The translations under genes were made by a program, and so were the position numbers. Below, one piece after another: positions 25,843 through 34,222 of a stretch of DNA of 64,000 nt. This DNA comes from JAFGPS01 sp964628465 (GTDB taxonomy: Bacteria > Planctomycetota > Phycisphaerae > Sedimentisphaerales > Anaerobacaceae), in the NCBI GenBank assembly GCA_964628465.1, contig CAZVOA010000016.1, positions 1 to 64,000 of the forward strand, read 5' to 3'. Each line of letters opens with the position of its first letter. Position 1 is the first letter of the stretch. A model generated the notes under the pieces. The model saw only the letters and a list, made by a program, of their open reading frames with translations, was not told the DNA's origin and did no database searches.

Positions 25843-26361
25843 TTACTCTTCCTCGGCGTTTTCCTGCAATTTTTTGAGCTGTTTCCGATTCGCAATCTTA
25901 GCGGCTGTACCAAGACGATTAACGATAGTCATTCCCTCTATATGGTCGTATTCATGCTGTAACGCACGCGCATAAAGGTCTTCACCTTCATCTGTAAATT
26001 CTTTTCCATCAAGACCGGTCGCGGTCACTTTAGCATATTTATATCTTCGAATTTTAGTATAAACTCTCGGTACAGAAAGACATCCTTCTTCTATTGAAAT
26101 AAGCGGCCCGGATGGAGTGACTGTCGGATTGATAAATATTTTCAGATTTTCCCTGCTGCCGTCAATTGAAATGATAAACAGTCTGAGCGGCACACCTGCC
26201 TGAGGAGCGGCAAAACCAACTCCCTTATTTTCACGCATAAGCTCATACATCTTTTCGATTAACTGTTTGATATTATCATTTATTTCTGTGACTGCTTCTG
26301 ATTTTTTCGCGAGAACCTCATCAGGATAAAGCGTCATTTTACATTTATCAATATCTACCAT
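25843..26361 (-). CDS. def: Peptide deformylase
   Basis: 172 residues. All three family motifs are present: GVGFAAPQAG (motif 1), EEGCLSVP (motif 2, with the metal Cys) and QHEYDHIEG (motif 3, the HExxH metal site with catalytic Glu). It removes the formyl group from nascent proteins, using Fe2+ or a substitute metal. An AGGAAG ribosome site lies five bases upstream. It stands 26 bases after lptB and 20 bases before fmt. Confidence 0.97.
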   Translation of the reverse strand: MVDIDKCKMTLYPDEVLAKKSEAVTEINDNIKQLIEKMYELMRENKGVGFAAPQAGVPLRLFIISIDGSRENLKIFINPTVTPSGPLISIEEGCLSVPRVYTKIRRYKYAKVTATGLDGKEFTDEGEDLYARALQHEYDHIEGMTIVNRLGTAAKIANRKQLKKLQENAEEE

Positions 26362-26387
26362 TTTTTCTTCCTGAAAATATTTTGTTA

Positions 26388-27131
26388 CTAATCAAATTCG
26401 TCGCCTTCGAACGTGCTTCCGAGGTACGACTTAATAACAGTTTCATTCTTTATAATTTCAGCCGGGGGTCCGGAGCCGATTACCCTGCCGTGATCCACGA
26501 TATAGGCTTTGTCAACAACTTCAAGCGTTCTTTCGACATTATGGTCTGTAATTAAAATACTCACGCCCGCATCTACAAGCCTGTTGATTTCCTGCTGTAA
26601 ATCTTCGACAGCAATCGGGTCCACGCCGCTGAACGGCTCATCGAGCAGAATCAATGACGGCCTTGTAACCATTGCTCGCGCGATTTCGAGTTTTCTTCGT
26701 TCGCCGCCGGAGAGGAATCTGCCCTGACTTTTCGCGACTTCAGTTAAGCCGAACCGCTCGATGAGAGCATCCGCGATTTGTCTGCGTTCCGACCCCCGCA
26801 AAGACATTGTTTCGAGAATTGCCAAAAGATTATCCCGAACGCTTAGTCTCTGGAAAATACTCGGCTCCTGAGATAAATAGCCCATTCCAAGCCTCGCACG
26901 CTTATACATGGGGAGTTTTGTGATATCATTTCCATCGAAAATGACTGAGCCGCTGCTTGGCGTAATCATTCCGATAATCATGCGGAAGGTGGTCGTTTTT
27001 CCGGCACCATTGCGTCCAAGCAGACCTACAATGCTTTGGCGTTCGATAGTTATTGATACTTCATTTACAACTACCCTGCCGGAATAGTGTTTCACCAATC
27101 CACTTGTTTCAAGAAGAGTTGTGCTTAGCAT
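26388..27131 (-). CDS. lptB: LPS export ABC transporter ATPase LptB
   Basis: 247 residues. LptB powers LptFG-driven extraction of lipopolysaccharide towards the outer membrane. Walker A is GRNGAGKTTT (about residue 37), with the Q-loop GYLSQEPSIFQRLSV, ABC signature LSGGERRKLEIARA, Walker B LILLDEPFSGVDP and switch His TDHNVERTL. The SQEPSIF segment, the FSGVDPIAV stretch and the DHNVRxTL-type end are specific to LptB rather than to branched-amino-acid ATPases. lptA, lptC, lptF and lptG are not here. First gene of lptB-def-fmt. Confidence 0.94.
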   Translation of the reverse strand: MLSTTLLETSGLVKHYSGRVVVNEVSITIERQSIVGLLGRNGAGKTTTFRMIIGMITPSSGSVIFDGNDITKLPMYKRARLGMGYLSQEPSIFQRLSVRDNLLAILETMSLRGSERRQIADALIERFGLTEVAKSQGRFLSGGERRKLEIARAMVTRPSLILLDEPFSGVDPIAVEDLQQEINRLVDAGVSILITDHNVERTLEVVDKAYIVDHGRVIGSGPPAEIIKNETVIKSYLGSTFEGDEFD

Positions 27132-27363
27132 TTTACCTAAATTAATATCATCCTGATAAAGTTAAAATTATAATTAAGCTTATTAAAAATGGATTATAAC
27201 AGGAATATCGGCTAAATCAAACAAATAAGCAAAGCTTAAATAAAACCAGACAAAAGAAATTGTTCTGGCATTAAAAGCGATTTTCTGTTATTTATAACAT
27301 GTTTTTAGCGAAGTCAGGATAAATTATTACCTGAAATTTGAAAAAGATGAATTAAGGTTTAGT

Positions 27364-28140
27364 ATGTTTGCAATTTTAAGTGATATACACTCGAATATTG
27401 AAGCGTTATCTGTCGTAATGGAAGACATCGCAAAACGCGGCATTAAGACGATTTATTGCCTCGGCGACGTGGTCGGCTACGGCCCGAATCCGAAGGAATG
27501 CCTCGACCTTATGATTGAAAAATCACGATGGTGCGTTCTCGGAAACCATGATTACGCGGTTTTTTATGAGCCTACGAATTTTAACATAGGCGCCGAGCAG
27601 GCGAGTTTCTGGTCTCGTGAGGTACTCGAACTCGAAGAAAATAAGGACTTGAGAAATCTGCGATGGAGCTTTTTGGGAAGGCTTCCTATGCGGCGTACCC
27701 TCAAGTACAAAATCGGCTCAAACTTCGTAACGATGGATTTTGTCCACGCCTCACCCAGGCGGCCAATAAACGAATATATTTTCCCGGATGATGTGTATAA
27801 TAATCCGCTGAAAGTTCGGATGCTTTTCGAGAAAGTAAATCATATTTGTTTCGTAGGACATACTCACATGCCAGGCGTATTTCTGGATGAGCCGGACTTT
27901 TACCTGCCGAACGAACTGAACAATTGCTACCCGATTGTAAACGATGAAAAAGCTATTATAAATATAGGCTCTGTCGGTCAGCCAAGGGATAAAGACAACA
28001 GAGCTTCCTATGTATATGTTCAGGGAAACGAAGTACATTTTGTGCGTCTCGAATACGATTATGAGACAACAATGAAAAAAATATATGCAATCGAACAACT
28101 GGATAATTTCCACGCCGATAGATTGCCGAACGGAAGATAA
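27364..28140 (+). CDS. Calcineurin-like metallophosphoesterase
   Basis: 258 residues. The metal-binding motifs of the YfcE/MJ0936-type phosphoesterases appear in order: SDIHSN (residues 6-11), GDVVGYGPNP, GNHDYAV, and GHTHMPG. The C-terminal NIGSVGQPRD closes the site. These enzymes cleave phosphodiesters or phosphomonoesters; the natural substrate cannot be read from sequence. An AAGG ribosome site precedes the ATG. It is separated by 27 bases from yidC on the same strand and may be cotranscribed with it. Confidence 0.88.
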   Translation: MFAILSDIHSNIEALSVVMEDIAKRGIKTIYCLGDVVGYGPNPKECLDLMIEKSRWCVLGNHDYAVFYEPTNFNIGAEQASFWSREVLELEENKDLRNLRWSFLGRLPMRRTLKYKIGSNFVTMDFVHASPRRPINEYIFPDDVYNNPLKVRMLFEKVNHICFVGHTHMPGVFLDEPDFYLPNELNNCYPIVNDEKAIINIGSVGQPRDKDNRASYVYVQGNEVHFVRLEYDYETTMKKIYAIEQLDNFHADRLPNGR

Positions 28141-28167
28141 TGTTATTATAGTGACAGAAGAAATAAT

Positions 28168-30168
28168 ATGCGATACTTAAAATGGACAGTAATTGTTTTT
28201 GTAATTTTTTGCGGGTTTCTTGTCGCGAAGTCTGGATTTTTCACTGTTTCACCTGAGACTGTAAAATATCCTATTCTTTTGCAGCAGACAATATCAGGTA
28301 TTTCGGGAAATAATGAAACTCCCGAAACCAGCGACGCAAATGCACCTGTAAACACGATAACCCAACCTACTAAAGAAGGCACTTTTACGGTTGAGCATAG
28401 TGAGCTTAAAAAAAGAACGATTGGTTCTACGGATAAAAACGACGGCTACAAATTCCAGATTGAATTAACTTCCAAAGGCGCCGCAATAGAAACAGCAACA
28501 TTCAGTGAATTTAACAATCGCGACAGGAAGAATCCTCAGCCGCTCGATATTATTTCACCAGCAAAACATATTAACGGAACAGAAGTTCTGGCAATGGCAA
28601 ATAAGGAATTCATGCTGCCGGAATATGGCAAACAACTCAGGCTGGAAAATCTGTCTTGGCAAAGCTTCGAGCCGGTAACTCATGAAGACGGTTCGCAAAG
28701 CGCGCGTTTCGAAGCAATTGTGCTGGAACAAAATTCAAATCAGCCTTTTATTAAACTTATTAAAACATATACAATCAGAAGGAACAGTTATCTTCTTGAC
28801 TGTGACATAAAAGTCGAAAATCTATCCGATTCCAAAGAACAAATTCGATTTAATATCAACGGCCCATCAGGAATAGAAAAAGAAGAATTAAGAACTGATA
28901 TGCGTTCAGCCGTAGCGCTTTATAAAAATGCCGAAGGCCAAATTGAAACCAAAATAAATAATATATCAACTCTTCTTAATAGTAAAAAAAGTAACTCGCT
29001 GAACAATACTGAGAATCCGGAATCCAATTTTATTTGGGCAGCTATAATTAATAAATATTTCGCGGCTATTCTGGTTCCGGTTCCAGATGCGAACAAACCT
29101 TATTCTGATTGGATTTATGAAAAAAGCGGTATTGTTTTAGATCCGAACGCTACTAATAAAAAATTAAGCGACACTGGAACAATCGGTTTGAATTTGCAAA
29201 TCTCAACTCGCGAATTAGCAGCCGCGGGAGAGGAAGGAAGCTCGATAGATTATAATTTCAGATTGTACATTGGGCCGAAAGAAAAAAGCATTTTTGATAA
29301 AAACGAGGATTACAAAAACTGGGGCTTCGTTCATGTTATCAGTTTTAATTCCTGCTTCTGCTGCCCCAACTGCCTGATTAATCCGATTGCGTTCGGGATT
29401 CTCGCGACAATGAAGTGGATGTATGGTATATGGCCGCACAACTACGGCATAGTTATCATTATACTGGTTTTCCTGATGCGTCTTGCCATTCACCCGCTTA
29501 CAAAAAAGAGCCAGGTCTCTATGAGCAAGATGGGCAAACTGGCGCCGAAAGTAGAAGAAATCAAAAAGAAATACGCCAGCGACCAGAAGGAAATGAACAA
29601 GAAAATGATGGAACTGTACAAGGAACAGGGAGCATCACCAATTATGGGAATGCTTCCGATGTTTGTACAGATGCCGATTTGGATTGCGTTATGGAGCGCT
29701 GTAAATACGAGTGTTGCTTTACGCGGCGAAGGTTTCCTTCCGTTCTGGATAACCGACCTTTCCATTCCTGACGCTGCTCATACATTCACAAATCCAATTA
29801 CAATACCATTATTAGGCTGGCAGATTTTTTCAATAAATTTACTTCCAATACTCATGGGAGTTGCTTTTTATTATCAGCAGAAACTCATGCCGGCTCAAAC
29901 GGGCGCTTCTAATCCGCAGATGGAACAGCAGCAGAAAATGATGAAAATCATGATGCCGTTAATGTTCCCGCTCATGCTCTATAACGGTCCATCCGGCGTA
30001 AACCTTTACATTATGGCAAGTACTTTCGCCGGAGTCATTGAGCAATCTGTTATTCGCAAACATATCCAGGAAAAGGAAGCCGAAGAAGCAATAGGTTTGG
30101 TTTCAGTAACAAAAAAGACCGGCGGCAAAGTTAAAAAGAAAAGACCAAAACCGTTCTTTAAAAGTTAG
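28168..30168 (+). CDS. yidC: Membrane protein insertase YidC
   Basis: 666 residues, the long Gram-negative form. One N-terminal span (residues 5-22) is followed by a large periplasmic beta domain (about 70-385). The conserved insertase core with five spans follows: NYGIVIIILVFLMRLAIHPL, the cytoplasmic coiled-coil loop KMGKLAPKVEEIKKKY, then FVQMPIWIALWSAVN and later spans to residue 630, ending in a basic tail (KKKRPKPFFKS). Just before the core is CFCCPNC (about residues 395-401), an unusual Cys cluster. mnmE follows after three bases, but rpmH, rnpA and jag, its usual companions, are missing. Confidence 0.95.
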   Translation: MRYLKWTVIVFVIFCGFLVAKSGFFTVSPETVKYPILLQQTISGISGNNETPETSDANAPVNTITQPTKEGTFTVEHSELKKRTIGSTDKNDGYKFQIELTSKGAAIETATFSEFNNRDRKNPQPLDIISPAKHINGTEVLAMANKEFMLPEYGKQLRLENLSWQSFEPVTHEDGSQSARFEAIVLEQNSNQPFIKLIKTYTIRRNSYLLDCDIKVENLSDSKEQIRFNINGPSGIEKEELRTDMRSAVALYKNAEGQIETKINNISTLLNSKKSNSLNNTENPESNFIWAAIINKYFAAILVPVPDANKPYSDWIYEKSGIVLDPNATNKKLSDTGTIGLNLQISTRELAAAGEEGSSIDYNFRLYIGPKEKSIFDKNEDYKNWGFVHVISFNSCFCCPNCLINPIAFGILATMKWMYGIWPHNYGIVIIILVFLMRLAIHPLTKKSQVSMSKMGKLAPKVEEIKKKYASDQKEMNKKMMELYKEQGASPIMGMLPMFVQMPIWIALWSAVNTSVALRGEGFLPFWITDLSIPDAAHTFTNPITIPLLGWQIFSINLLPILMGVAFYYQQKLMPAQTGASNPQMEQQQKMMKIMMPLMFPLMLYNGPSGVNLYIMASTFAGVIEQSVIRKHIQEKEAEEAIGLVSVTKKTGGKVKKKRPKPFFKS

Positions 30169-30171
30169 GGC

Positions 30172-31545
30172 ATGTATAATTCAAATGATACTATTTTCGC
30201 TGTCAGTTCTCCGACTTCAGATAAGAGAGTGATTATCAGGATAACCGGACCTGATACGGTTGATACTTGCCGCGAGCTGTTGGGTAGCCAGATTGTATCT
30301 AAAACAAAACGTACAATCACTGAATGTAAAATAAAAGTCGATATCGAATTGGAATTGTCCGCCCTTTTGTATTTGTTCCCGTCACCAAATTCTTATACAG
30401 GTGATGATGTCGCAGAAATTCATATTTATACAAATCCATCAGTAACACAGGCTATCCTGGATAAACTTATGCGGCTTGGCCTTCGCACAGCCGGGCCGGG
30501 TGAATTTACTTCGCGAGCATATCTGAACGGCCGAATGGACCTTGCGCAGGCTGAAGCGGTAAACGAAATCATAATCAGTTCCAACCAGTTTCAGTTATCA
30601 GCCGCGGAAAATCTTCTTTCAGGAAAATTATCGCAAACTACAGAAGAAATTCGCGATTCTATAATGGATTGCATGAGCAGGCTGGAAGCCGGACTTGATT
30701 TTTCCGGCGAAGAAATAGAATTTATTTCCCGCAATGAAGCTATTGAGAAACTCACTCAAATAAAAAAGAAGCTCGAAGAATTATTAGCCGGAAGCATCCG
30801 ATACGAATCTGTAATCGATTTACCTTCCATTGGAATCGCAGGCGCACCAAACGCGGGCAAAAGTTCACTAACGAATAAACTTCTCGGCTCAGAACGCAGT
30901 ATAGTTTCACATGAGCGTAAAACTACAAGAGACGTTCTTACCGGCACGTTACAACTTGCACACTACAATTGTGTTTTATTTGATTGCGCAGGCCTGATTT
31001 CAGAACCGGAGAATATTCTGGACGAATTGGCACAGCAATCAGCGACAGAAGCATTGCGAAACAGCAGTATTGTAATTTTCTGCGTTGACATTTCCAAAGA
31101 CGACTGGGACGAAGATTTTGAAATCAGGAAATTGATAAATTCAAAAAACATAATTCCCGCAGCCGCAAAGTGTGATTTAGTCTCAAAAGAAGATTCCTGT
31201 CTCTTGCTTGAAAAATTGAATTATATATTCGGAATTGACTTTATTCCTATTTCAGCAAAAACAGGACAAGGTATAAATTCATTACTTGAAAAAATTGATT
31301 CATCGCTCTGCATACAAACATCGAATGCGGAAAGCCCCCTTGCGTTAGTTTCGCGACACAAGAAAGCGGCAACAGACGCAATAACGAACATCAGCGAATC
31401 AATCGAAGAATTAAATTTGGGGAATGATGAAGTTTGTACAATGACTCTCAGAGCGGCTTACAAAGAAATCTCGCAAATAGAACAACACAATCTCGACGAC
31501 CAAATCCTAAACCAAATCTTCTCAAAATTCTGTATTGGGAAATAG
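30172..31545 (+). CDS. mnmE: tRNA modification GTPase MnmE
   Basis: 457 residues. With MnmG it modifies wobble uridine of certain tRNAs. An N-terminal folate-binding domain (1-120, GPGEFTSRAYLNGRMDLAQAE at its end) is followed by a helical domain holding an inserted G domain. G1 is GAPNAGKSS (about 223), G3 reads DCAGL and G4 reads AAKCD, both deviating from the usual DTAGL and NK-x-D. The C-terminus is FCIGK with the catalytic Cys intact. The start codon nearly touches the yidC stop. The last 66 bases recur 1,073 bp downstream at 32553-32618. Confidence 0.94.
   Translation: MYNSNDTIFAVSSPTSDKRVIIRITGPDTVDTCRELLGSQIVSKTKRTITECKIKVDIELELSALLYLFPSPNSYTGDDVAEIHIYTNPSVTQAILDKLMRLGLRTAGPGEFTSRAYLNGRMDLAQAEAVNEIIISSNQFQLSAAENLLSGKLSQTTEEIRDSIMDCMSRLEAGLDFSGEEIEFISRNEAIEKLTQIKKKLEELLAGSIRYESVIDLPSIGIAGAPNAGKSSLTNKLLGSERSIVSHERKTTRDVLTGTLQLAHYNCVLFDCAGLISEPENILDELAQQSATEALRNSSIVIFCVDISKDDWDEDFEIRKLINSKNIIPAAAKCDLVSKEDSCLLLEKLNYIFGIDFIPISAKTGQGINSLLEKIDSSLCIQTSNAESPLALVSRHKKAATDAITNISESIEELNLGNDEVCTMTLRAAYKEISQIEQHNLDDQILNQIFSKFCIGK
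31480..31545 (+). other. mnmE 3'-end segment duplicated downstream (attachment-site-like)
   Basis: This 66-base segment, encoding the last 21 residues and stop of MnmE, has a copy at 32553-32618 with seven differences. It contains TTCTGTATTGGGAAATAG, which corresponds to the mnmE/trmE 3' site used as chromosomal target by SGI1-type integrative islands in enterobacteria. The copy is followed by the same hairpin and by a paralogous gene at an identical offset of 1,073 bp. Confidence 0.65.
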
Positions 31546-31553
31546 AATGAAAT

Positions 31554-31571
31554 GGTGCGTCCCAACGCACC
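31554..31571. terminator. GGTGCGT hairpin between mnmE and a convergent gene
   Basis: Arms GGTGCGT (31554-31560) and ACGCACC (31565-31571) with loop CCCA, followed on plus by CTACATTTTTT. It can end mnmE transcription and abuts the stop of the convergent gene. With the following CTAC it also belongs to the GTAGGGTG repeat family seen at 23457-23511. Confidence 0.65.
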
Positions 31572-32024
31572 CTACATTTTTTCTTTATTCGGGTCAACAA
31601 ACGGGACATCATATTTTTCAATTAATTCTTCCCATATTGGCATTCTTTCAGGTCGGTCAGTAATTGTAAGAACATCAGAGACACCAATGCAATAAGAGCT
31701 GCCTGGATATCTCGACATGAACTCCTCTATCATCTTCATCCTTTGAGGATTGTTCGTTGTAAGAAATTTAATATTGAAAGTTTGTTTTGTGAAGTAACCA
31801 AGATCTATTAGTGCTTTTTCATGTTTTTCAAATCTCTCGTTATATTTAGTCCATGTGTTTTGTTTTTTAATTACATTAGATACAGACTCCATACCGAACT
31901 TGTGATATGAAATTTGAATATCTCTTCGAAAATAGTATCCAAGAGCAAAAATACCTATTATCAGCAACAAAACAACAAAATGTATTCGTAACACACGAAA
32001 AACTTCACTCAATAATTTTTTCAT
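31572..32024 (-). CDS. Small membrane-anchored protein, paralogue 1
   Basis: 150 residues. One strong membrane segment at about residues 15-32 (FVVLLLIIGIFALGYYF), then the conserved juxtamembrane stretch RRDIQISYHKFG, a charged helical middle, and a C-terminal region ending IEKYDVPFVDPNKEKM. It is paralogous to the gene at 32645-33127: the first 42 and last 20 residues are strongly conserved while the middle differs. No known domain recognised. It starts seven bases after the stop of the secreted gene at 32032-32520, so they form a pair. Confidence 0.65.
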   Translation of the reverse strand: MKKLLSEVFRVLRIHFVVLLLIIGIFALGYYFRRDIQISYHKFGMESVSNVIKKQNTWTKYNERFEKHEKALIDLGYFTKQTFNIKFLTTNNPQRMKMIEEFMSRYPGSSYCIGVSDVLTITDRPERMPIWEELIEKYDVPFVDPNKEKM

Positions 32025-32031
32025 ACAATTA

Positions 32032-32520
32032 TCAATCTAATACCATAGGATTGCTTAACTTTTCGACCGAGTAGGCCGGATCCGTTTGCCCATTGTATGG
32101 TTCAAAGCGACCATCAGCAGCACTTTTGAGGAACAAAAGATACTGGGAGCGGTCAGCCGGTTTGAAATGAAGCAGAGCAGGTCCATTTACAATTATATCT
32201 TGTGTTGGTTCTACAAGACGATAATGATGGAGAACAATTTTTGACTTTTGAGCTTTTTCTAGTTTTCCTCTAAAACATACTGAAACTTCAAATGTAGTTT
32301 CAAGACCTCTTGCCTTTATTGTTTGATTATCTTGCATTACACCGGGTAAATCAATTATTTCATCGAGTTCCTTTACTTCGACGGGAGAAGCAATTACCAC
32401 AAGATTTGCATCTGAAGCCATTTTTTTATAACTGAATATCTGAACCGGACGAGCCAGACTAAAGCCGCAAATCACAATAACACACAAAATCAATGAACCT
32501 AAAACATTTTTTCTTCTCAT
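32032..32520 (-). CDS. Secreted protein of unknown function
   Basis: 162 residues with a signal peptide (MRRKNVLGSLILCVIVICGFSLARP, likely cleaved after about residue 23). The mature part opens ANLVVIASPVEVKELDE and includes SVCFRGKL and SQYLLFLKSAADGRFEPYNGQTDP. This pattern resembles small extracytoplasmic proteins annotated as hypothetical in planctomycetes. Predicted mostly beta. No enzyme motif seen. It lies inside the block bounded by the two mnmE 3'-end copies. Confidence 0.6.
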   Translation of the reverse strand: MRRKNVLGSLILCVIVICGFSLARPVQIFSYKKMASDANLVVIASPVEVKELDEIIDLPGVMQDNQTIKARGLETTFEVSVCFRGKLEKAQKSKIVLHHYRLVEPTQDIIVNGPALLHFKPADRSQYLLFLKSAADGRFEPYNGQTDPAYSVEKLSNPMVLD

Positions 32521-32552
32521 AATATTCCCTTTAAATTAACTATGGATAATAC

Positions 32553-32618
32553 GAACAACACAACCTCGACGACCAAATCCTGAACCAAATATTTTCAAGA
32601 TTCTGTATTGGAAAATAA
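32553..32618 (+). pseudogene. mnmE: Orphan copy of the mnmE 3' end
   Basis: Translates in frame as EQHNLDDQILNQIFSRFCIGK followed by TAA, differing from the true MnmE tail only by K to R. Seven nucleotide differences exist in 66 bases: six are synonymous or swap one stop for another. The rest of mnmE is absent here. The pattern implies divergence while the sequence was still part of a working mnmE, for example in another strain. Confidence 0.8.
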
Positions 32619-32626
32619 AAGGAAAT

Positions 32627-32644
32627 GGTGCATTGTCACGCACC
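32627..32644. repeat. Degenerate second copy of the GGTGC hairpin
   Basis: GGTGC (32627-32631) and GCACC (32640-32644), followed by CTACATTTTTTC exactly as at 31571-31583. It sits at the same offset (1,073 bp) as the mnmE tail copy. It abuts the stop of the convergent gene at 32645. Confidence 0.65.
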
Positions 32645-33127
32645 CTACATTTTTTCTTTATTCGGGTCCTCAGGTGGAACATCATATTTTACAATCAATT
32701 CTTCCATTGTGGGCATAAATTCTTTCCTGCATGTTATGCTGATTTTATGTTCTCCCCTATCACCAATACTATACGAAGTACGATGCCTTGCATTAAACTC
32801 TTCAGCCGCCTTTCTCATTTCAGATGAAAATGCTCCAAGATATTTTGTTTCGAATACTCGTTCTTCAAGGTACCCAAGCTCTATAAGAGCGTCCTTATGT
32901 TTTTGACGCTTTTCTGAATATTTTTCAATTCGACGAAAATCCCTTTCTGTCGAGGGTGAACCAAATTCCCTCATAGACTTGAGCGCTGAGTCCTGGCCCC
33001 ATTTGTGATATGATATTTGTATATCTTTTCGAAAATAATATCCAAGAGCAAAAATACCGATTATAAGCAGTAAAACAGCAAGCTGTGTTAATAACACGCG
33101 GCTAAAATCTTTTAATAATTTTTTCAT
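32645..33127 (-). CDS. Small membrane-anchored protein, paralogue 2
   Basis: 160 residues, the paralogue of the 31572-32024 product. It shares the membrane segment (AVLLLIIGIFALGYYF), the RKDIQISYHKWG stretch and the C-terminal ELIVKYDVPPEDPNKEKM. The middle is longer by about ten residues and is Arg/Lys/Glu-rich (coiled-coil-like). About half the residues are identical overall by eye. It is not followed by a copy of the secreted gene. The function is unknown. The conserved ends suggest that both copies are or were functional. Confidence 0.65.
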   Translation of the reverse strand: MKKLLKDFSRVLLTQLAVLLLIIGIFALGYYFRKDIQISYHKWGQDSALKSMREFGSPSTERDFRRIEKYSEKRQKHKDALIELGYLEERVFETKYLGAFSSEMRKAAEEFNARHRTSYSIGDRGEHKISITCRKEFMPTMEELIVKYDVPPEDPNKEKM

Positions 33128-33352
33128 AAATTTATTATCCTGAATATTTGTTAAATTTCCAATGTAAAATTAGTTAAAAATCCACAATTACCTAATAATT
33201 TCTTTCGGACTTTTTTGATTATTTTATGCTTTTTTTCTAAAAAATAATATAATATACAAAATAAGAATGAACGTGGAAGGTCAGAGAAGTGTATAATTAT
33301 TAACAGATACGAATATTAATATACGAAACGTTTTTATAGCGGAGGTTTTGAT

Positions 33353-34207
33353 ATGGCCGCGAATAATACGAACGACAAAAAGCATCTTGCGAGCAAAAAT
33401 GGTATTAACCATGATTTGGGTGAATGCGAAGCTAAGTTTCAGGTACTTTTCGATAATATCAGCAGCGGCGTAGCTATCTATGAAACAAAAAATGACGGGC
33501 AGGATTTTGTGTTCGTTGATTTCAATCGAGCCGCAGAGGAAATAGAACATATCAAAAAAGAGCAGATCGTCGGCAAAAATGTCAAAGACGTTTTCCCGGG
33601 TGTGGAGAAATTCGGAATTCTTGAAGTATTTCGCAGAGTTTATAAAACCGGAGTTCCTGAATATCACCCTGTCTCGATTTACAAGGACGAAAGAATAGCC
33701 GGTTGGCGAGAGAATTATGTCTATCGCCTTCCTTCAGGACAAATTATCGCGGTATATGACGATATAAGCGCGAAAAAGCACAGTGAACTGGCCGCTAAAA
33801 TGACCGACGAGTGTTTTCGTGCAATCGCTGATTATTCTTACGACTGGGAAGTATGGATTAGTCCTAAAGGTCGTGTATTATGGACCAATCCAGCCGCGGA
33901 GAGAGTTACGGGATATAGCGTAAAGGAAATTATGTCTATGCTGGATTTCCCATCCGCTTTGTTATATGAGGAAGACCACGAAAGGATAATGAGGGCTTTT
34001 CGCTCGGCGGTGAACGGCACAAAAGGCAATAATGTTGAGTATAGATTAGTTCGCAAAAACGGCCAGATTATCTGGGTAGCGGTTTCATGGCAGCCTATTT
34101 ACGATAATGAAGGCCAGTCATTGGGACACCGCGAAAGTATTCGTGATGTAACCGAAAACAAGGAAGCTCAAATCAAACTGGAAGAAGCATTGAAAGCAAG
34201 ATTGTAA
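33353..34207 (+). CDS. Two-PAS sensory protein without output domain
   Basis: 284 residues. PAS 1 spans about residues 24-145 (FQVLFDNISSGVAIYETK, GKNVKDVFPG, ending VYDDISAKKHSE). PAS 2 plus its PAC motif spans 150-275 (DECFRAIADYSYDWEVWI, EYRLVRKNGQIIWVAVSWQPI, IRDVTENKEAQ). It ends shortly after PAS 2 with no kinase, cyclase or HTH domain, so it may act through a partner. Soluble, with no membrane span. A strong GCGGAGG ribosome site precedes the ATG. No partner kinase is adjacent. Confidence 0.85.
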   Translation: MAANNTNDKKHLASKNGINHDLGECEAKFQVLFDNISSGVAIYETKNDGQDFVFVDFNRAAEEIEHIKKEQIVGKNVKDVFPGVEKFGILEVFRRVYKTGVPEYHPVSIYKDERIAGWRENYVYRLPSGQIIAVYDDISAKKHSELAAKMTDECFRAIADYSYDWEVWISPKGRVLWTNPAAERVTGYSVKEIMSMLDFPSALLYEEDHERIMRAFRSAVNGTKGNNVEYRLVRKNGQIIWVAVSWQPIYDNEGQSLGHRESIRDVTENKEAQIKLEEALKARL

Positions 34208-34222
34208 GACTTCTTTCTGTAA

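Noticed and set aside
31546..32552. An integrative element with its own integrase
   Set aside because: The 1-kb interval holds only two small genes and no recombinase, so only attachment-site-like structure is claimed.
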